Assembly: GCF_014526325.1 (NCBI RefSeq)
Contig: NZ_JACNMJ010000005.1
Coordinates: forward strand, 186,001 to 250,000
Reading direction: 5' to 3'
DNA: 64,000 bases
From: Psychroserpens algicola
Lineage (GTDB): Bacteria > Bacteroidota > Bacteroidia > Flavobacteriales > Flavobacteriaceae
The notes under the pieces: generated by a model
What the model was told of the DNA's origin: nothing
What the model saw: only the letters and a program-made list of their open reading frames with translations
The model's database searches: none
Shown here: positions 53,198 through 60,023 of the stretch, piece after piece
Layout: each line of letters opens with the position of its first letter
Position numbering within the stretch: position 1 is the first letter of the stretch
Translations under genes and position numbers: made by a program

Positions 53198-55063
53198 ATG
53201 AAATTTTCAACACTACTCAATATTTTAGCTTTGGTTTCATCAATGCTATTAAGTGCCCAAGAGCAACAGAAAATTGATAGCCTTACTCAGGTTATTAAAA
53301 CCACAACAGCTGACAGCATTAAAGCTTTAAATCATTTAAAGATTGCCCAGCTTTTAATGTATAAAGATTCTGAGGAAACGAAAACAAATATTTCTGCAGC
53401 AGAACACCTCTACAAAAAGTCAACTAACTTAAAACAATTAGCCAATCTAAATAATGTCAAAGCCGAGTATATGTTTACGCAAAACAAATATGACTCTGCG
53501 ATGGTATTTGTTGAAAAGTCTGCAAATCAATTCTTAAAGAACGGTGATAGCATAAAAGGAGCAACCTTAAAATCTAACTTGGCAAATTTAGTTAAAGTAC
53601 TCACTAGTGATTATGATCGCATACAATCTATATATGATGAAATTGAGCCAATTGCGTTATCACATAAGGATACCGCGTTAATAGCCATTGTTCTCTCTGG
53701 CAAAGCTGATATAGCCTTACATAAAGGCCATAGAAATATCGCCATAGAGCTCACTAAAAATACTATTAACCTTAGAGAAGCTCAAAATGATTCTTTAAGA
53801 ATTCCACAGGAGTATTTCAAAATTGGCAAAATTTATCAAGAGTTATTCGACTTTAAAGAATCTATTACAAATTTTGATGAAGGTATTGCCATTGCCGACG
53901 CCTCAAATAATTTCAGAATTAAAGCAGAGCTTTTAAGAATCAAAGGAACTTCTCTAATTAAACTGAAGCAATTTGACAATGCAGAAAAAAGTCTTCTTGA
54001 AGCTTTAGACCTTTCTAAAACGACTAATTTAAAGACGAGTGAATTACAAACCTTAATCATATTAGGATTACTCGAAGTTGATCGTGATGATCTTGAAAAA
54101 GCCGAACATTATGTGAATTTAGCCAAATCTATGATGAATCCTGTAAATGCCTATAGTGTAGATTATAATTATAATTTAATTCGTGGTCAAATTGAATTAG
54201 GGAACAAACAATATCAAAAGGCACTCACACATTTTGAAAACTGCGTTGAACTAGCAGAAAAAAAAGGAGCTTTAGTCAACTTAAGCTTTTCTAAAAAATT
54301 CAAATCGCTGGCTTTAGAAAAGCAAGGTGATTATAAGCGGGCCTTAGCATTGTATAAAGAAAGTAGCGATGCTAAAGACACTTTAACTTCTCAAATGAGG
54401 ACTTCTTTATCTATAGAACAAAAGATAATTTATGAAACCGAAAAGAAAGAAAAAGAAATTTTATTACAGAAAAAAGATTTAGAAATTTTACAACAAAAAG
54501 AAGCGACAAGTAAACTTCGAAATAATGCGTTAACTATTATTATAATTGGGTTACTTATCATATTTGGGTTATTGTTTTATGCGATAAAACAAAAAATGAA
54601 GAAAAATAAAATCTTAAGAGAAAACTTAGATAAAGATTTAGAATACAAAACTAAAGAGTTAACCACACATGCACTGCATTTAGCCAAAAAGAACGAAGTT
54701 TTAAACGATTTAAAACAAAAAGCTAAAGTTTTAAAAGCCGATGCCGATGCCGACCCTGGTTACCAAATGCTCATACAAACTATTAATTTTGACTTACAAG
54801 ACGATAATAACTGGGAAAATTTTTCGCAATATTTTGAACAAGTTCATAAAGATTTTAATGCCAAAGCCCAGGAACAATTTCCTAATATTACCAAAAATGA
54901 TTTACGTTTAATGGCGCTTTTAAAAATGAATTTATCTTCTAAAGAAATTGCGAATATTTTAAATATTTCTAGTGATGGTATAAAAAAAGCAAGACAACGT
55001 CTTCGTAGAAAAATGGGAATTGATTCTAATCAATCATTAGAAGCAATTGTCATTGCAATTTAA
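53198..55063 (+). CDS. Membrane-anchored TPR regulator with LuxR-type helix-turn-helix
   Basis: A 621-residue one-component regulator. It has a signal peptide (KFSTLLNILALVSSMLLSAQ), about eight to ten TPR helices (about 30-400), a charged coiled coil (about 405-440), one membrane helix (ALTIIIIGLLIIFGLLFYAI, about 443-462), a cytoplasmic coiled coil and a C-terminal LuxR/GerE-like helix-turn-helix (about 566-621: DLRLMALLKMNLSSKEIANIL, then SSDGIKKARQRLRRKMG). The TPRs would lie in the periplasm and the DNA-binding part in the cytoplasm, as in ToxR-like regulators. An identical 15-bp site precedes this gene and the next one, so it may regulate both. A terminator follows. Confidence 0.88.
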   Translation: MKFSTLLNILALVSSMLLSAQEQQKIDSLTQVIKTTTADSIKALNHLKIAQLLMYKDSEETKTNISAAEHLYKKSTNLKQLANLNNVKAEYMFTQNKYDSAMVFVEKSANQFLKNGDSIKGATLKSNLANLVKVLTSDYDRIQSIYDEIEPIALSHKDTALIAIVLSGKADIALHKGHRNIAIELTKNTINLREAQNDSLRIPQEYFKIGKIYQELFDFKESITNFDEGIAIADASNNFRIKAELLRIKGTSLIKLKQFDNAEKSLLEALDLSKTTNLKTSELQTLIILGLLEVDRDDLEKAEHYVNLAKSMMNPVNAYSVDYNYNLIRGQIELGNKQYQKALTHFENCVELAEKKGALVNLSFSKKFKSLALEKQGDYKRALALYKESSDAKDTLTSQMRTSLSIEQKIIYETEKKEKEILLQKKDLEILQQKEATSKLRNNALTIIIIGLLIIFGLLFYAIKQKMKKNKILRENLDKDLEYKTKELTTHALHLAKKNEVLNDLKQKAKVLKADADADPGYQMLIQTINFDLQDDNNWENFSQYFEQVHKDFNAKAQEQFPNITKNDLRLMALLKMNLSSKEIANILNISSDGIKKARQRLRRKMGIDSNQSLEAIVIAI

Positions 55064-55090
55064 ATGAAATAGCACCCAACACAACCTCTC

Positions 55091-55118
55091 AAACGCCTGT
55101 AAATACAGGCGTTTTTCT
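55091..55118 (+). terminator. Intrinsic terminator after the TPR-LuxR regulator gene
   Basis: AAACGCCTGT (55091-55100) and ACAGGCGTTT (55105-55114) pair perfectly around a 4-nt loop and run into TTTTTC. It separates the regulator from the lipoprotein gene that follows. Confidence 0.92.
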
Positions 55119-55133
55119 ATGTACCCCTTTTGT
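55119..55133 (+). promoter_or_regulatory. 15-bp direct repeat, copy 2, upstream of the toxin-like lipoprotein gene
   Basis: ATGTACCCCTTTTGT is identical to the copy at 53120-53134. Here GTAC recurs just after it, so the extended site is GTAC-N7-GTAC, a short palindrome. It starts right after the terminator and lies 13 bp ahead of the -33 box and 36 bp ahead of the -7 box. Confidence 0.7.
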
Positions 55134-55146
55134 ACCCAAGCCTTTT

Positions 55147-55177
55147 TTTGATACTGATATTCTGACGTATATGTTTG
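55147..55177 (+). promoter_or_regulatory. Consensus promoter of the toxin-like lipoprotein gene
   Basis: TTTG (55147-55150), a 19-bp spacer and TATGTTTG (55170-55177) match the Bacteroidota consensus in both boxes and spacing. The start of RNA would be near 55184, giving a leader of about 109 nt. Within it CGTTTTTGTGGTG (55202-55214) can pair with CACACAAAACG (55253-55263), so the leader is likely folded. Confidence 0.75.
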
Positions 55178-55292
55178 TCTTGTCATTAGTTTGACAATAC
55201 CGTTTTTGTGGTGTACTTGTTCAAAAAGACTGCAGACAACTTTGGGCAAGTCACACAAAACGATTTACTAAACCACAAAAAATTAGTGTATT

Positions 55293-56969
55293 ATGAATGA
55301 TGTTTTAAAATTTCAGAAGCTTCTATTAATAAGCTTACTAAGTGTCTTTTTATTTAATTGTAGTAAAGACGAAACGCAACAGCGACCAGCAGGAGAGCTT
55401 ATTGAATCTCCAGGAGCAATTACAGAAGAGGATTTTGTAGCTTTTGAAGGTGAAATAGGTCTAGTTTTAGATGCTCGGCCAATTGCTAGAAAAGGGTATA
55501 AACCAACTCAAGTTACTATTGAAATTGGAGGAAGTCAAAGTAATTTCTCTCAAACAATTCCTCTAAACCAAGACTCATTTATGGGCCAGCTTAAGATTCC
55601 TTTAGAAGGATTAAGTGAATCAGCAAGAACTGAATTGGCAAATGGAGTGCCAATAACACCAGTTTATAAGGATGAAACAGGCAATGTAATCCATCAAGAG
55701 CAAGCATTTATGGCATCATTTCAATCCAATCCTAATGCGCGTTCTGCAAATACGGCAACTTTGGTTGAAACTGAAGCTAATCAAACGTTAGATTTCAGAC
55801 CAGGAACCTCCTACTACATTCAACGTATGAATGCTGATGGCAGTCCAGATAACTACGCTTGGAGGCATCTAACTGGTAGTGACTATGATAATGTAATTAC
55901 AGCAAACCCTTCAGAATTTAATGGTAACGAACCCGACAGAGCATTCACGTTTATTCCAATACCTGGAGAGTTTAACACTTTTGCCATAAGACATGTCGAA
56001 TCTTTAAAGTATGTGCAATTATCAGCCATTACTCAATTTGGAACTGTAATTAACACAGCACCCAATTTGAGTAATCGAACATCATTGTCACAAATTCAGG
56101 CGTCAACAGACTATAATAATTTCAAGTTTACATTTGACAGACAGAACGACGGTAGTTACATCATAAGAACTCACGAAGGTCTGGCAATAAAACAAGCTGA
56201 TGGCTATGGATTAACAGTTCAAGATACGATTATCAACATTTCAGGCAACCCAATTATAACCACATCTGAGGATCGCATTTGGCGAATCGTTTCAACAAAT
56301 ATCGAATGGACTGTTAGTAATATTGGCACTTCTTTTTTAGATCCTATTTTACCACCAGCTCAAACTGCATTCAGTTTCAACAGTACATTAACAAATTGTG
56401 GTAATGGCACCTTAAGTCAAACTGTTGGTGCTAATATTACTGAAACACGCACTAGAACCATCGGTCAGGAAGAAACTATTTCATTGAGTTCGTCTAATAC
56501 GTTTTCAGTATCCATGAGTTTGGATGTGGAATTTTCTGCGACGCTTTTTGAAATTGGAACTACTGTAAATGCTGGGTTTGAAACAAGTTACAGCCACCAA
56601 TGGTCGTCAACAGAAACCACAAGTGAATGGGTAGAAACTAATGACTCAGAAGCACAGACTTTGTTTACTGAACGAACTGTTACTGTGCCTTCAGGAAGCG
56701 CTTCACTCGTTTATGATGTCTATCAGTTTTATCCTGAAACACGCGTCAATTTTGTACAAGTCATGCGCGTAGAAGGTATAGATACCGATTCAGGGTTACC
56801 CTTATCAGGCGATCAAATAAGAACCATGTTTTACATAAGTAATTTCAATGGTGTGATTACTGATGTTGAAGATACTTCTGTGTTGATTACACTCAAAAAC
56901 ACACTAACATTAGACAAGATTATTGAATCTGAAAGCAATGTACAAGACGTACCAACTAATTGTAATTAA
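55293..56969 (+). CDS. Surface lipoprotein with beta-trefoil-like and aerolysin-like (pore-forming) regions
   Basis: A 558-residue lipoprotein with signal KLLLISLLSVFLFNC (Cys23), then SKDETQQ, an acidic stretch that suggests surface exposure. An Ig-like N-terminal part (about 45-150) is followed by a beta-trefoil-like part (about 165-335) with FAIRHVESLKYVQLS and YIIRTHEGLAIKQADGYGL, repeats like those of ricin-type or fascin lectin folds. The C-terminal part (about 345-535) is Ser/Thr-rich and alternates polar and non-polar residues around SVSMSLDVEFSATLFEIGTTV, as in the membrane-insertion hairpin of aerolysin/ETX-MTX2 toxins. The TFSVSMSLDVEF and TSYSHQWSSTETT strands fit this. The lectin plus aerolysin arrangement recalls natterin-like proteins. 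The domain calls are by eye. Confidence 0.6.
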   Translation: MNDVLKFQKLLLISLLSVFLFNCSKDETQQRPAGELIESPGAITEEDFVAFEGEIGLVLDARPIARKGYKPTQVTIEIGGSQSNFSQTIPLNQDSFMGQLKIPLEGLSESARTELANGVPITPVYKDETGNVIHQEQAFMASFQSNPNARSANTATLVETEANQTLDFRPGTSYYIQRMNADGSPDNYAWRHLTGSDYDNVITANPSEFNGNEPDRAFTFIPIPGEFNTFAIRHVESLKYVQLSAITQFGTVINTAPNLSNRTSLSQIQASTDYNNFKFTFDRQNDGSYIIRTHEGLAIKQADGYGLTVQDTIINISGNPIITTSEDRIWRIVSTNIEWTVSNIGTSFLDPILPPAQTAFSFNSTLTNCGNGTLSQTVGANITETRTRTIGQEETISLSSSNTFSVSMSLDVEFSATLFEIGTTVNAGFETSYSHQWSSTETTSEWVETNDSEAQTLFTERTVTVPSGSASLVYDVYQFYPETRVNFVQVMRVEGIDTDSGLPLSGDQIRTMFYISNFNGVITDVEDTSVLITLKNTLTLDKIIESESNVQDVPTNCN

Positions 56970-56977
56970 TACCACTA

Positions 56978-57012
56978 AAAAGGAAGTGTGTATCTAAATC
57001 ACACTTCCTTTT
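56978..57012 (+). terminator. Hairpin between the toxin-like gene and the adhesin-like gene
   Basis: AAAAGGAAGTGTG and CACACTTCCTTTT are perfect 13-bp arms around a 9-nt loop, ending in T4. It may terminate most transcripts or lower expression of the next gene, which has no visible promoter of its own. Confidence 0.8.
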
Positions 57013-57029
57013 CTAAACCACAAAACATT

Positions 57030-58256
57030 ATGAAGACTATTTCTACATATATCCTTTTCCTTCTATTAGGTCTAGGTTTACAAGCACAAAACACTATTCT
57101 GAATGAAGATTTTGAAACTGACACTTTTCCACCCCAAGGCTGGATAAGCTATAGAGGTATAGATGATATTGGACCTGCAAATGATTGGATACCAACGACT
57201 CAGAGTCATACTGGAAATTCGGCAGCCTTTAGTCGTTTTTCAGATAATGCTATTGGTGTTGCTGAAGATTGGCTGGTCACACCTTTAATAGACCTATCGA
57301 GCGTTACAGAATCAGAATTACGTTTTTTCTCAAAAGAAACCTACGGTACTTTCTATGCATCTCAATACGATGTAAGGGTATCTACGAGTTCTCAAACAGA
57401 TCATTCTAGTTTTACCACTGTAGCTAGCTATAACGATTTTAACGACTCAACTTACGAAGAATTTGTCATTGATCTTTCTACTTATGATGGTCAACAAATA
57501 TATATTGCTTTTGTACATATCGATGAATTTGAGGATAATTGGTTTTTAGATGATATCACGCTACTAGGAATAAATCCTGACTGTAACATTAGTAATACGC
57601 CTATGTCTCCTTCACCCAATGGCATTGCAAACCCAACCAACAATTTAATGGTTGGCCAAAGTTTTACGCCTCTATGTAGTGGAACTCTCAACTATATTGA
57701 AATTAGTTTAAGTTCTGGAAATATACCGGCTGGAAATTTAGATTTTTATGCAGGAAACACAATTTCTGGTACGCCTGTCTATTCGCAAAGCCTTCCGTCA
57801 ATTGAAAATTGGCCAGGTGGATTACTTAGAATTAATCTTACAAACGACTTTGAGGTAGATGCAAATTCGACATACACATTTCATACTGGAGTTGGCAACT
57901 TGGTTATCGCTGTATATCTGCAAGACACTTATAGCGGAGGCAATGCTTATGTATCAAACATATCTTATCAAGAAAGAGACTTATTTTTTAACGTAAACAT
58001 TACCGAAAACTTATTGCATTCGAGTGAAATAGAAAATCTTGATAGCCTTTTCATATTTCCAAATCCTGTGCTGTCCAACCTCTCTATTCCAAATTTAAAT
58101 ACTTCGGAAATATATAAAATTTACAACCTGTTAGGAAAAGAAGTAGGCTCAGGAATTATCACACAACGGTCACAAATTTCTGTAAGTTATCTTGAAAAAG
58201 GCATTTATTTCTTAAAGATAAATAGTTATGATACTTTAAAGTTTATTAAAAATTAA
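57030..58256 (+). CDS. T9SS-exported protein with cleaved-adhesin-like (choice-of-anchor J) domain
   Basis: From the ATG at 57030 it has 408 residues; the GTG at 56988 lies inside the hairpin and is rejected. A signal peptide (KTISTYILFLLLGLGLQAQ) leads to NEDFETDTFPPQGWISYRG and WLVTPLIDLSSV with NWFLDDITLLG, the hallmarks of cleaved-adhesin/choice-of-anchor J domains (about 22-185) that bind carbohydrate or protein. A second beta domain follows (about 190-330). The C-terminus (FPNPVLSNLSIPN, YKIYNLLGKEVGSG, LEKGIYFLKINSYDTLKFIKN) is a T9SS type A sorting domain. Its 5' flank shares CTAAACCACAAAA with the gene before it. It closes the regulator-toxin-adhesin group. Confidence 0.85.
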   Translation: MKTISTYILFLLLGLGLQAQNTILNEDFETDTFPPQGWISYRGIDDIGPANDWIPTTQSHTGNSAAFSRFSDNAIGVAEDWLVTPLIDLSSVTESELRFFSKETYGTFYASQYDVRVSTSSQTDHSSFTTVASYNDFNDSTYEEFVIDLSTYDGQQIYIAFVHIDEFEDNWFLDDITLLGINPDCNISNTPMSPSPNGIANPTNNLMVGQSFTPLCSGTLNYIEISLSSGNIPAGNLDFYAGNTISGTPVYSQSLPSIENWPGGLLRINLTNDFEVDANSTYTFHTGVGNLVIAVYLQDTYSGGNAYVSNISYQERDLFFNVNITENLLHSSEIENLDSLFIFPNPVLSNLSIPNLNTSEIYKIYNLLGKEVGSGIITQRSQISVSYLEKGIYFLKINSYDTLKFIKN

Positions 58257-58274
58257 ACGTTTTAAATTTGAAGA

Positions 58275-58303
58275 AAAGCAAATCGAAAGATTTGCTTTCT
58301 TTT
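58275..58303. terminator. Bidirectional intrinsic terminator with GAAA tetraloop
   Basis: AAAGCAAATC and GATTTGCTTT (10 bp, perfect) enclose a GAAA loop. The plus strand runs into CTTTTT and the minus strand into TTCTTC. It lies between the adhesin-like gene and bshC. Confidence 0.92.
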
Positions 58304-59904
58304 TATAACGTCACAATACAAAATTCTCCCTTTAAGGGCTCTAGTTCTTCTATTAACTTCGGAATAATAGAGTTTCCATATTCTAAGTAAAACTCAGAAA
58401 AATTCATGTTGCGTTCTTGTAAACTTTGCCCAGGAAACAATACATCCTGAAGTAAAATAACACGTTCTAAATAATCGCTTAATTTTCTTTTTTGAGCTTT
58501 TAGCAAACGCTTTTCAAGATGTTCTAAGCCTTTAATTTGTTTTCGTTCTTGCGCTGCAACAGCACCTTTAAAAGAGTTATCGGTTTGCGCTGCAAGCTGA
58601 TATAGGTCTTCAAATTGTGTTTTAAGATGTGCTTTCTGTTTTGAAAAATCTATTTTGATGTCCGAAATTTGCTGCGTCACTTTAGTCTTTAAATCTTCCT
58701 GATTTAAAAATAAGTCTTTAACTGCAACCCCTAAATTTTCTAGTTTTTCTTTTTGCTTATCCGTAATCAGTAATACCGAATTACGAAGCAATAACATTGG
58801 AAACACCACCTTTTGCGTTTCAAAATTTGATTTCAATTGTAACCAATACGCCAGTTCTCCTCCTCCACCAATATAACAGAGGTTAGGAAGAATCACTTCT
58901 TGAAATAAAGGTCGCATAATCACATTGGGTGAGAAATTTTCGGGTGCTTCGTTAAGATGCCTGAGCAATTCATCTTTGGTCCATGTCATCTCTGTATTTA
59001 AAACACTATAGACCCCATCAATTTCGACTATACGCTCTCTGATATTTTCGGTGATATAAAACAAATTAATAGCTCTCGGGTTGACCTGAATTTTATAATT
59101 CCCATCTAGAGCATTCAATTGTTCATTAGATTGTGAGACCTTTTCAAATGAGGTTTGATCGATCAGTTCATCCTTCATAAAAGGAATAAACACACGTTTT
59201 AATTCTTTATCATTTCCATCAACAATTACTAAACCATAATCCTTAAATAAAGTATTCACCAAATAGCGCATAGCTTCAGTCAAATTTTGATGTTCCAAGT
59301 ATGCACTTCGGAATAAGGACTTTAATTCTTCGGCATTAGTTGTCGAATTCAACTGACTCGAAAAAACTTCATATACATGTTCTAATCCATCGAGTTGCAA
59401 TTCGCCCACTGCTCCAGAAGCAGCTCTATCCCATTGAATTTTCGCTCCTCTAAAATTAAAATAATTGATTTCATCAAAATCATGATCTTCAGTAGCCATC
59501 CAATATACTGGTACAAAATTTTGTTTTGGATATGCTGCTTTTAATTGTTTGCATAGATTTATCGTTGAAATAATCTTATAGAAAAAATAAAGCGGCCCTG
59601 TAAATAAATTGAGTTGATGCCCTGTTGTAATTGTAAACGTATTGTCTTCAGCTAATAGGTCAATATGTTTTTGCGTAGCATTAGAAATAGCAACCGATTC
59701 ATATTGCTTTTTAAGAGACTGCACAAGAACAGTTCTCGTTTCCGAAGTGAAAGCGTTTTGTTTTTCACTAATTTGAGATTCAAAATTTTCAAGTTTTGGA
59801 AAGTGATTATAAAACGGCTTTAACGCATTATTTTCATCTAAATAGTCACAAATTAATGAAGAAAAATAATTGGTTTCTCTAAACGGAATACAGTCTGTTG
59901 GCAT
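58303..59904 (-). CDS. bshC: Bacillithiol biosynthesis cysteine-adding enzyme BshC
   Basis: A 533-residue protein of normal BshC length. The N-terminal SAM-like Rossmann core shows ITTGHQLNLFTGPLYFFYKIISTINLCKQL and PVYWMATEDHDFDEI, both strong BshC signatures. A long coiled coil (about 400-480: KTKVTQQISDIKIDFSKQKAHLK) follows, with a C-terminal LQERNMNFSEFYLEYG. It joins cysteine to glucosaminyl-malate to give bacillithiol, the main thiol in many Bacteroidota. It stands alone between convergent and divergent genes. Confidence 0.96.
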   Translation of the reverse strand: MPTDCIPFRETNYFSSLICDYLDENNALKPFYNHFPKLENFESQISEKQNAFTSETRTVLVQSLKKQYESVAISNATQKHIDLLAEDNTFTITTGHQLNLFTGPLYFFYKIISTINLCKQLKAAYPKQNFVPVYWMATEDHDFDEINYFNFRGAKIQWDRAASGAVGELQLDGLEHVYEVFSSQLNSTTNAEELKSLFRSAYLEHQNLTEAMRYLVNTLFKDYGLVIVDGNDKELKRVFIPFMKDELIDQTSFEKVSQSNEQLNALDGNYKIQVNPRAINLFYITENIRERIVEIDGVYSVLNTEMTWTKDELLRHLNEAPENFSPNVIMRPLFQEVILPNLCYIGGGGELAYWLQLKSNFETQKVVFPMLLLRNSVLLITDKQKEKLENLGVAVKDLFLNQEDLKTKVTQQISDIKIDFSKQKAHLKTQFEDLYQLAAQTDNSFKGAVAAQERKQIKGLEHLEKRLLKAQKRKLSDYLERVILLQDVLFPGQSLQERNMNFSEFYLEYGNSIIPKLIEELEPLKGEFCIVTL

Positions 59905-59962
59905 AGTTACAATTCAATTCAGGTATAAAGATAATGCTCTTAACTTTTTTTAAGTCCTAAAT

Positions 59963-59994
59963 TTTAGTTAATTCAATAGCACTTCCTATCTTTA
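59963..59994 (+). promoter_or_regulatory. Probable promoter of the M14 peptidase gene
   Basis: TTTA (59963-59966), a 20-bp spacer and TATCTTTA (59987-59994) form the same variant pair as ahead of the DUF2911 gene. The ATG at 60024 follows 30 bp later. Confidence 0.4.
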
Positions 59995-60023
59995 CTGTTC
60001 AACTCTAATATTTTTCAGCTAAT

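Noticed and set aside
55037-55258. Open frame of 73 residues on the minus strand between the regulator and the toxin-like gene
   Set aside because: It covers the terminator hairpin (55091-55118), the 15-bp repeat and the promoter, and its composition (many Cys, Trp, Gln) does not look like a flavobacterial protein.
56988-57029. Longer N-terminus of the adhesin-like protein from GTG at 56988
   Set aside because: The GTG lies in the hairpin stem, and the ATG at 57030 starts a clean signal peptide.
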